Positions 7,708-16,600 of a DNA stretch of 34,445 nucleotides are shown piece after piece. Position numbers and translations under genes: made by a program. The stretch is from an uncultured Christensenella sp. GTDB lineage: Bacteria; Bacillota; Clostridia; Christensenellales; Pumilibacteraceae. Position 1 is the first letter of the stretch. Every line of letters begins with the position of its first letter. The notes under the pieces are model-generated. The model worked only from the letters and a program-made list of their open reading frames with translations. It had not been told where the DNA came from and made no database searches. Location of the stretch: the NCBI GenBank assembly GCA_910585055.1, contig CAJUBY010000017.1, positions 1 through 34,445 on the forward strand, written 5' to 3'.

Positions 7708-8253
7708 TTACGGATCGCATTCGACTATGTCGTCGATAAATTCGTTTTTAAGTGTATACGAATGCAGTTTTGCCGTTCCGTTTTTGTCAATAAGATAAAA
7801 CCTGTTGCCGTTTTTGTCCCACGGACATTCGGTTATCCGTTCGTATCCGGAAAAGAAAGATTCGAGCGTCGGCTTATCGATCGATCGTTGAAGTCCGTCG
7901 GACAGCATGGCGTACGCCGTATCGATATTGCCCGAAGTTACAAGACAAAACAACCGCGATATCCGTCCTGCTGCCGGCGTCTGTTTTGCCGAACTTTCGT
8001 ATACTATCATATGACGCGGCGAAAGGATAAGCAGATAGTGGTCGGACGACAGCTTTATGCCGTAAGCGAGTTCGGTTTTGAGGTTTTCCGCGCCGCACAG
8101 TTTTACGGTGTACGGCAGCAGCGAGTGTTTAAGCGGAAACACGCTCACGTACACTATATCGTATTCGGACATTGTTATAGAATCCGCTCGTTCGAAGAAT
8201 TCGCCGTTGATCGAATATACGCAGTCGAATTCGCTTTGTATGTGCAATTCCAT
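7708..8253 (-). CDS. Hypothetical protein (181 aa)
   Basis: I do not recognise this protein. It is a soluble-looking mixed alpha/beta chain without a signal peptide or membrane helix. The N-terminal half is strand-rich (MELHIQSEFDCVYSINGEFF, then DIVYVSVFPL and YLLILSP). The C-terminal half contains helical MLSDGLQRSIDKPTLESFFSGY and ends ECDP. The opening, with self-referential strands and small turns, suggests a beta-sandwich but no family. No Shine-Dalgarno sequence precedes the ATG, and I found no good promoter. It is supported by its length, by codon use that matches its neighbours, and by the hairpin beyond its 3' end. Confidence 0.65.
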   Translation of the reverse strand: MELHIQSEFDCVYSINGEFFERADSITMSEYDIVYVSVFPLKHSLLPYTVKLCGAENLKTELAYGIKLSSDHYLLILSPRHMIVYESSAKQTPAAGRISRLFCLVTSGNIDTAYAMLSDGLQRSIDKPTLESFFSGYERITECPWDKNGNRFYLIDKNGTAKLHSYTLKNEFIDDIVECDP

Positions 8254-8331
8254 ACGATATAATTATGATTTATTTTTCGGTTATATGTATAGTTTGACCG
8301 CGATGTGTCCAATATTTATGCGGAGGCTAAC

Positions 8332-8901
8332 ATGAATAACACCAACTGGACAATAGATCAGACCGTCGAGCTGTTCGACATTTGCGATAAGGCGCGAAAA
8401 AAAGGCGAAAGCCTGTCTGCGGCATTCCGGGAAATGGCGGATAAGACGTCGCGTTCCGTCAATTCCGTGCGAAATTATTATTACAGTCAAGCCAAAACGT
8501 TCGAGCTTGTTCCCGAAGTCGCGCATAAATTGGGTATAAAGCGCGCGGCTGTCGAGCGCGAACGCTTTGTTCCGTTCGAAAACGACGAAGTACGTAAGCT
8601 GGTGGAATACGTTATAACGGCTAAAGGCCGGGGCGTAAGTGTACGTCGTGCCATTGCCGATCTTGCGGGAGGCGATCAAAAACTTGCATTGCGGTATCAA
8701 AACAAATACAGATCGGTCTTGCGTTCGCACCGCGATCTTGTAGACGGCATAGTAAAAGATCTTGCCGACAGACATATGCCGTATAAAGATCCGTACGCCA
8801 AGAGCAAGACGGACAATTATACTCGGTTGACGGAATTTATTGCCGCACACGGAGAAAGCCGCGTGGACAAATTTTTCGAACTGATCGAGAAGCTGACTTG
8901 A
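8332..8901 (+). CDS. Myb/SANT-like putative regulator
   Basis: The 189-residue protein has two similar helical units. The first (residues 4-55) starts with NWTIDQTVELF and ends RSVNSVRNYYYSQAK. The second (79-132) reads FVPFENDEVRKLV and ends ALRYQNKYRSVL. The pattern of an N-terminal Trp/Phe followed by a helix-turn-helix with RSxNSVRNYYY is that of Myb-like DNA-binding domains related to the Bacillus prespore regulator RsfA, and I recall this two-unit form from sporulating Clostridia. DNA binding and a sporulation role are inferences. The frame is open back to GTG 8305, but GGAGG at 8321-8326 fixes the start at ATG 8332. Confidence 0.8.
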   Translation: MNNTNWTIDQTVELFDICDKARKKGESLSAAFREMADKTSRSVNSVRNYYYSQAKTFELVPEVAHKLGIKRAAVERERFVPFENDEVRKLVEYVITAKGRGVSVRRAIADLAGGDQKLALRYQNKYRSVLRSHRDLVDGIVKDLADRHMPYKDPYAKSKTDNYTRLTEFIAAHGESRVDKFFELIEKLT

Positions 8902-8914
8902 CGATATAAAACGC

Positions 8915-8943
8915 TTGATATTTGTTACGGCGTGTGTTATACT
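8915..8943 (+). promoter_or_regulatory. Sigma-A promoter of the Nudix-asparaginase unit
   Basis: TTGATA (8915-8920), a 17-bp spacer and TATACT (8938-8943) lie ahead of a leader of about 28 nt containing AAAGGGTGA. Confidence 0.78.
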
Positions 8944-8977
8944 GTGGAAAAGGTTCGTTTTGATAAAGGGTGACAAC

Positions 8978-9592
8978 ATGGTTGAGGCAAGAGACAGAAA
9001 CGGCAAAACAGAATCCGAATTTTTGAGCGATTACGACGTTACGAAATATTTTCGTCCGTCTGTAACGGTAGATGCGGTGCTGTATTGCCGTATGCCCGAC
9101 GCTTTAAAGATCTTGATGATCGAGCGCGGCGGTCATCCGTTTATAGGAAAGTACGCTTTTCCCGGAGGGTTCGTCGAGCGCGACGAGTCGTGCGAAGCCG
9201 CGGTAGTGCGCGAGCTACGCGAAGAAACGGGGATAGTCGATGTGCCGTTACGACAGCTGTTGGCGGCGTCCGAACCCGGCAGAGATCCGCGTTGGCGCAA
9301 TATAACCGTGGTTTTTTGCGGCGAGGTAAAAGAGCTTACCGAAGCGACGGCAGGCGACGACGCGGCAAACGCAAAGTGGTTCGACGTGCGTTGCGCGGAC
9401 GGCATTGTAAAATTTTCGGGAGACGGCGAATCTTTTTCGTGTAAACTCGATATCGTGCGCGACGCATTCGGGAAGCTCGATTTAAATGCGACCGAGATCT
9501 CCGACCGAGGCAAGACCGCATTCGACCATGCAAAAATAGCGTATTATCTGACGGAAGAAGTGATAAGCGGAAAAGGAACGGCTCGGCGGTAA
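8978..9592 (+). CDS. Nudix hydrolase (ADP-ribose pyrophosphatase type)
   Basis: The complete Nudix box is present (residues 64-86, counting from ATG 8978), with G64-x5-E70-x7-REL-REETGI, so the Mg2+-binding glutamates are intact. The flanks (VTVDAVLYCR, KILMIERGGHPFIGKYAFPGGFVE) are those of COG1051 ADP-ribose pyrophosphatases and NrtR-like proteins. The C-terminal part (about 150-204) is longer than the bare domain and helical but shows no winged-helix signature I can confirm. The likely reaction is hydrolysis of an ADP-ribose-like nucleoside diphosphate. An upstream in-frame ATG at 8918 falls within the promoter; ATG 8978 has the ribosome site. It shares a transcript with the asparaginase-like gene 38 nt downstream. 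Confidence 0.88.
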   Translation: MVEARDRNGKTESEFLSDYDVTKYFRPSVTVDAVLYCRMPDALKILMIERGGHPFIGKYAFPGGFVERDESCEAAVVRELREETGIVDVPLRQLLAASEPGRDPRWRNITVVFCGEVKELTEATAGDDAANAKWFDVRCADGIVKFSGDGESFSCKLDIVRDAFGKLDLNATEISDRGKTAFDHAKIAYYLTEEVISGKGTARR

Positions 9593-9630
9593 GCGTCCGC
9601 GCCGTTCCGACATATAAAGGGAAACGTAAT

Positions 9631-10524
9631 ATGAAGATAAATCTTGTTGCTACGGGCGGTACGATAGGGAGCCGCTACATAAACGGAGAGTTTGTCATAT
9701 CCGATGCGGCTACGGCGCAGATAGCGTCGGTGATCGGTGCGAACAAAGTTTTCGGCGAGTTTAAGATACACAGTGCCGGAGTGGAATTTGCCGATCTCGA
9801 TACACTTCGGAAAACCATAGAAAAAGCGTCTTCCGACGCAGACGGGGTAGCGGTGACGCACGGGACCGATACATTGGCTTTTTCCGCGTCCTACCTGGCG
9901 TTTGCGTTTGCTTCTACACAAATACCCATCGTGATGTGCGCGGCGGATAAACCGCTTACGGACGACGACAGCAACGGTTTCGATGTGCTCAATGCTGCCA
10001 AAAGCTTTATATCGCGCGGCGAGCGCGGAGTGTTTGTATTGTATAAAAATCCGGGCGAGGTGGTGCGTATCCACCACGGCGCCAGGCTGATCCCTGCGCA
10101 CATGCACGAAAATTTTTATTTTTCGCTTTCCGGTAACAATGTCTTTAAAGACAGCGGTCTTATGCGCGGTATGAGTTTCGATCTTAAAGGCAATAAGGTG
10201 CTATGTATAATTCCTTATGTCGGAATGGATTATTCGGCTTACGATATGTCCGCTTATTCGGCTGCGGTCCACGTGGCTTACCATTCCGGAAGGTTTAATA
10301 CCGCAGCGTTTAATAAGTTTGCCGCCGCGCATCCGGAAACGCCTATGTTCGTTCTTTCCGGCGATAAAAAATACGCTGCGGATACTTTTGCGCCTAACGT
10401 GGTACAATGTCCGGGGATAACGCAGACAGCACTGTATATGAAGCTTTTGATCGCCGTAAGAAATAACGTAAAAGATCTGCGGTCGTTTGTAATGAAAAAC
10501 GCCTGCGGCGAAATAGTTGTATAA
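9631..10524 (+). CDS. L-asparaginase-like protein, catalytic Lys apparently replaced
   Basis: The fold markers of bacterial asparaginase/glutaminase are clear: ATGGTIGS at the N-terminus (nucleophile Thr11), THGTDT with Thr79-Asp80 of the second site, and the AADKPLTDDDSNG segment. The chain is 297 residues, shorter than the usual 320-350. Aligning GARLIPAHMHENF (150-162) by eye with the family's typical SRVTKxHT segment places Pro155 where the catalytic Lys of the Thr-Lys-Asp triad normally sits. It may therefore be inactive, use another Lys, or act on a different substrate. AAAGGGA precedes the ATG, and the chain has no signal peptide, so it is cytoplasmic. A perfect palindromic terminator follows. 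Confidence 0.82.
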   Translation: MKINLVATGGTIGSRYINGEFVISDAATAQIASVIGANKVFGEFKIHSAGVEFADLDTLRKTIEKASSDADGVAVTHGTDTLAFSASYLAFAFASTQIPIVMCAADKPLTDDDSNGFDVLNAAKSFISRGERGVFVLYKNPGEVVRIHHGARLIPAHMHENFYFSLSGNNVFKDSGLMRGMSFDLKGNKVLCIIPYVGMDYSAYDMSAYSAAVHVAYHSGRFNTAAFNKFAAAHPETPMFVLSGDKKYAADTFAPNVVQCPGITQTALYMKLLIAVRNNVKDLRSFVMKNACGEIVV

Positions 10525-10574
10525 AGGTATGGCGATCGAACATATCGGGATTAAACCGATTTGGCATGACAGAT

Positions 10575-10606
10575 AAAAGACCGATAAGCGCGCTTATCGG
10601 TCTTTT
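10575..10606. terminator. Perfect 32-bp palindrome, bidirectional terminator
   Basis: AAAAGACCGATAAGCG is followed directly by its exact reverse complement. With A-rich and T-rich edges it can act as an intrinsic terminator for the asparaginase-like gene (plus) and for the giant gene (minus), which end on either side. Confidence 0.85.
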
Positions 10607-10624
10607 GCATTTTGTTTATATTGA

Positions 10625-13600
10625 TTACGCCGCATCGGCATATCCATACACGGACTGCCACGGTCTGACCCATTGTATGCCGCCGTTCCTGTTCGTTACG
10701 GAAACGATATTGCCTGCTCCGTCGCGCTCGACTTGCGCAAGGAAATCGTTGATTATGCTCTTGATGCGTACAGGGATCTTAACGCCGTTCTCCATCCTGT
10801 AAACGTACGGGGATCCGTCCGCGCCTGTTCCTACGTAATAGATTCGGTCGGTAATGTCGTCGATACAATACCCACGATCGAGCGTGTACGTCCATGTGTA
10901 TTCCCACAGCAGATCGCCGAATTTATAACCTTCGTTGCTGCCTTTATTACTGCACGAAGAAGTCGTTTTGGCGGTTATGTCACTGCCTCCGACCGGTCTG
11001 TAAACCGCAGGCAGTCTGCCGTGATCGGTGTACAGATAAACATTGCCGTCTTCTGCGCGGTATTCGTATGCCGTGCCGTCCAGCATGTACAACGTGTCGG
11101 GCTCGTATCCTGTATAATCCTTAATATAGTTTTTACCGCTCATCGAGAATGCTCCGCTTTTCAACGTTACATCGGACGGAGCAAAACCGCTGCTGTATAT
11201 CGAGCTGTTATCGGAACTTACGCGTATGTTGTTTAGTGTTGCCGAAAGATCGACGGTTATAAGACTGTTTTGGATATCGGTATGTACGGTAAGCGCTGAA
11301 ATATAATTGTTGCGAATATTGCCGTTTTTGCCGTCGTCGTCTCCGTCGTTCATGCCAGTGATCGAAACAACAAGATCGGACAGCGCGTTGTTTCCTGCCA
11401 GCTCTTTAAGTCCGAGCGTAAGGGTGTGTGTGCTGCCGTTGTACGTATAGCCTTTAAATATCTTTGCAAAAGTGTTGTCGGTATTGACCGCAGGCGTATC
11501 TGAAGAAGAACCGGCGATCTGATCTATTATCGTATCTTGCAGGTTTATTTTGGCTATCGTAAAACTCTTGCTTAACGGTACGAGATAGAACAGGAATTCG
11601 TGCATGAATTTAGTCATGTCGTTTTCTATCATCCACATAAATTCGTCGATAGTATACATAACGTTGACGTAATCTATATATGCCGTTTCCGTCGAATAGA
11701 TCTCGTGGTTTTGTATTGTCATGTGCTGAGTGTACGCACTGCCTTTGCGCTTGCAGTCGTAACGTATGTCCGTAAGCATGCCGACATCTTCTGTTTTTGT
11801 GCCCCAATCGCGTACGCCCTGAACGTACAGAACGTCGTCGTAAAAATAAAGCCGTGTTATGCAATCTGCGACGACGCGTGTCTTTGCGCCCAAAATAGTG
11901 GCGGTAAAGTCTTTATATTGCAGCTCGACAGCCGCAGCCGTCTTGTATATCGTCTTGCCGTATTGGTCGGTTCCACTCGGAATTATCTTGACTTTTATGT
12001 CGTAACGGATATTGAGATCCATATTTGCCAGACCGCTGAACGAACCGAGATTGAGTTTTACGTTGATCGTATCGGACGTGTCCAATCCTCCGATCTGGAA
12101 TTCCTTGAGATTTGCCGTGTTCATAACGTCGAAGAGCAGGTGAGTGATATTCGAAAAATCGGAATACGTCACATTGCCGTCGGCGGTATCGAAGTCTGAC
12201 GGTATCTCTATGGATATGTTGCGTCCCGACGTAAATGTCATTGCGAATGTATTCAGTCTGGCGGTGTTGATATCCAGATTATCTACTTCTATGGTATCGA
12301 TCTTATTTTCCGAACCGCATACCGTAATAGTAGAATATCCGTCGGCGCCGGTCGCTGCGGCATTATCCACAGTTGCGGAGATCTTGCCCGTTTCGTACGC
12401 AAATTCAACACTGTCGGTTATTTTGCCGAACAGCGCTCCGTTTATCATGCCTGCGTCGGGATCTGCGGTATCGGATATGTCGGTATTGCCTATGCCGAGT
12501 TTACCGATCGCGTTCTTAATGTATTCTATCCCGGTCGTCAGCAACGCTTTAACGGAGCTTTGACCGTACGCGTTGACGTCGCCCGTAAATTCCGCAACGA
12601 GTTCGTCGACGGTTTTGGTCGCTCGGAATGAGTTCCATGCCGCTTTTATGTCGGCAAGACCTAATTTCAGCTGTTCCGCGGCGTCGGCGACCGTATTTAC
12701 CGTTTGACGCAGTGTGTCGAATCCGGCTACGGACATCGAATCGAACAGCGATGTATCTATAGGCAGTCGATATTCTTTAAGCAGCGAATCGATAAGCTCG
12801 TCGTCGGCGCCTATTATATCCATCAGCGCCGCCGCTATCTGCATGACCGAAGTGTAGTCTATGGAAATTTTTTCGCCGTGCCCGTCTGCCTCTTTATAGA
12901 AGAGATAGGCGAGCCCTTCGGGATGTTCCGCCGTAGGCGCGACGTAAAGATCGATTTCCGCAGGGAACCCGTTTTTATACGTCGTACCCGACTTAATGCC
13001 GAGAACTATGTGCGCTTCTATCGCTATCTTGTTCGTAACGGAAACCGTCTTTCCGTCCGCATCCGTGACGGATGTTGAGGTGAGCGCGAACCGCAGCGCT
13101 TTGCGTCCTGGTATGTTGGAAACTTCGATGCGGCTGTCCGTTATTTTGTTTCCGTCGGCGTCGGTCTCGACCACAGGTCTTCCGGTTTGTTTATCCGTGA
13201 CCGTAACGGTGTTTCCGTCCGCGTCGGTCTCGGTCTTCAGCTTGAATATGTCGTAATCGAACTTAAACTCGTCAAGCTCGAAAGCCGTTTGAGATACCGT
13301 GGCGGTATTGCCTTCCGGATCGGTCGTCACTATATCGGGCGCTTTTGCCGTCAGAGTATTTACCGCGTCGATCAAAGTTTTTGCAAACGCCGTTATCGGG
13401 ACATAATCAGACTTGTCATGCGGCGGTAAGACCGCGGCGCTCTGTTCGGCGCCGAACGACAGTTTGGCGGAAGCGTCGAGGGACAGGACCGATCCCAGAT
13501 CGGTTTTTACGTTTATATCGATGTTACCGTTGTTGATTACGGGAGTGACGTTAAGAACTATAGCAAACGGGATATCCATTACGGTAACGGCAATGCCGAG

Positions 13601-16600
13601 CTGTCTGTCTTCTCCGCGCGTAAACACGGATATCATATCTGCAGCTTGCTTTATGACGCTCTTGTTTTTGGCATTGTTCGTGTCGAACAGGATATTCAAT
13701 ACCGATTCCGTATCGGAAGACCCCGAGATCTGTTTAAAGCTGTTTATAAGCGCGGAAATACTGCTCAACTCGCTCATATTGTTCTTTAAGTTTTTGAGAC
13801 TTTCCGGCAGATATTTTTCGATCGACGCATACAGCGTACCGAGATCGGATGCGGTGTCGAACGAAAGCTTGATCTTTCCTGTTTTGACGAACAGAGTCCC
13901 GTCGACGTATTTTACGGATAACAGCGTTTTGTCGGCGGAGTCGGCAAACAGATACAGATCGGCATTGATTGCAAACGGATCGAGAGACAGCGTGACCGGA
14001 CCGGAAATTTTTACGCTGTTGCCGAACACGGCGGCGGTCATATCAAGGTCAATCGTTACCGTCTTTGCCGAACGCGCCTCGTCGGCGAGCGACTTAATGG
14101 GCGCGATATAAGGCACCAGATCTTCGATTGCGATGTTATCTTCCGAAACATTAAGTTCGCGTTTCGCCGATCCGTTTATATCGATATTCGCAGAGAAGCG
14201 AGTACCGGATACCGTCGAGTTTACCGTATGCAGCGCCGCAAGTCTGCCGTTTTCGAGTTTTGCGTTTAAGCGGATATTTATGCCGCCGCCCGTAATTTCC
14301 ATGCCGTGCAGTTCGCCGTCTTGCGTGAGGATATCAATAACGTAATTTTTGCCGCCGATCTCGATGCTTACGGCAAATCCGCCGTCGATCAGCGGCGTCA
14401 GAGAAACGCTGCGTATCATATTCAAAATATCGGCTGAGGAAATATCGGCGATCTGTTGCAACGTTTCGGATATTTTCAGTTCGGGCAAAGCTTGATCCAA
14501 ACTTGTTAGCGCAGACATTATCCCGTCTTCGGTCAACGACTGTATTATACATATACCGCCGTTGTTGATGTCGAGATAAAGCGCATCGTCTTTAATCGTG
14601 AGTACGACGGGCATTCCGGCAATGTCGAGCGTTGTTTGCGCTTGCAGACCCGTCGTGATACTGCCGAGATCTATATATGCGCTGCCCGTGACGGTTTGAC
14701 CGAACACGGAAACATCGAAGTTTATATCCAGCGCCTGTTCTTTCGCGTAGGGGAGTATCGGTCCGAGTACGGAAACAAACTCGTCAGCGGAGACATACAG
14801 ACTTGCATCGGGCGTTATTATGTTTTGTGCGCCGGCGTTAAGATCTTTGATAAATAGGGATATTTCGGCATCGGCGGCGCCTGTAGTTTCCGAAGGGATA
14901 AATACGGTTCCGCAGATGTCCGACAGCGTCGGCGATACGTTAAGATCGAAATGTATCCCGTTAAAAGACATGCCTAACACAAGCGAACCGTTTTGTACCG
15001 ACAGTTCCGTAACGGATGCCAATATATTGCTTATAACTGCGGAAATATCGTTATCGGCGCCGCTGCCCGATCCTGCCGACAGCATGCCGCTTAATTTTTC
15101 GGCGGTTTCCCGTAAATATTCGACGACCTGTGCCGGCATACTGTCTTTTATAAGTTCCGCGATTGTTTTTAATTCGTTGACGGTACTGCGGATCTTTACG
15201 TCGCCGACAGCCATATATGCAGTGCCGTCTGTTACCGTTATGTCTAACGGCAGAGAGTTTTCTTTGAGCGAAAGCATAAGTTCGCCGTTCGCAAACGACA
15301 GTGAAAGTTGTGCCGCATAGGTTTTTCCGTTCAACGTTATTCCCGTAACGGCGGACAATCCTTTTTGCGTTATAACGGCTGCCAGCGTATCCGCCATCGT
15401 TCCGAATACGGCGGCATCGAGATATTCGTCTTTGTCTGACGGAGCGGCTATACCGTGGTCGCGCTCGGTAAGTGTCAGATCTGCCGATATATCCGTTTCG
15501 CAGCCGTTGATATTGCCGCGGACGACTAGTTTGCCGGTTTTTATGTTTAAAGCCGCGGTCGCATCGCCGCTTGCCGTGTTTATTGTGAGAACGAGCGATC
15601 CTTCGGGGGAGATGACAAGCGATTTGACCGCGCCGATCGCGTCTCCGATGTTTATTTCGGGCAGTACCGCCGTTGCGCCAGTATTGCCGACGATACCAAA
15701 GACAGAGGCGAACAGCGAACCTATATCCGCCGTTGCGATCTTGATCTTGATATCGCCGATCGCGGCATAAGCGGTCCCGTCCTTATACACTATCTTCGCT
15801 TTTTGTCCCAAAATATCGAATGCGCCGTATGCGGCATATTCGGTTGTACCGTCGACTGTTTTTGTTCTGTCTATAAAAAGTTCGCCGGCGGCGGAATACC
15901 GTTTATTCTCGATCCCGATATTGCCGTCGAGTATTATTTCGAAATTTTTATCGGAGTTTAGGTAAGGCTCTATATCTGCTGTAATGCCTGCCAATTCGCC
16001 GAAAGTTATACAGTTTTCCGTGGGGATCGAAACGGTTTTACGTTCCGGCTCGGACAATTTCAGTTCTGCGTCGGCTTCGAGTTTAAATCCGAATATATCC
16101 GCATCGGCGTTTATTCCGACTGCATTTAATCTTCCGTCGGCGCGGGTTAACGATACTGCGACGGGTATTGTAAGGAATTTAAATTCGGCTTTCAGCGAAT
16201 TTCCGTCGGCCGTCAAAGATCTTATAATGCCCACGGCATCGTTGAGAGAAGTGGGAAGCAGAAGCTTTAATACGTCGGCATATTTACCGAGATCCGTACC
16301 GAAAAGCTTTGCGGCGCTATCGATAAGCAACGGTAAATCGTCGGAAGTACCGCGCACTTTGATATTGCCGATCCCGACAAAAAGTACGTTGTCTGCGTAT
16401 TTGACCGATATGTCCAGTCCGAGTACGGATATGACCGCATCTGCGACAAGCCCGTTTGTTCTGTCTATGTAAGCGGAAACGCCTATGTCGCAGCCGTTTA
16501 CCGAAATTTTACCGTCGATCCCGTACGTTTTCTGTAAAGCCGTTGCCAATATGTCGGGAATAAAGCCGACCGCGTCCGAAAGATCGGCGGCGCCTGCGAC

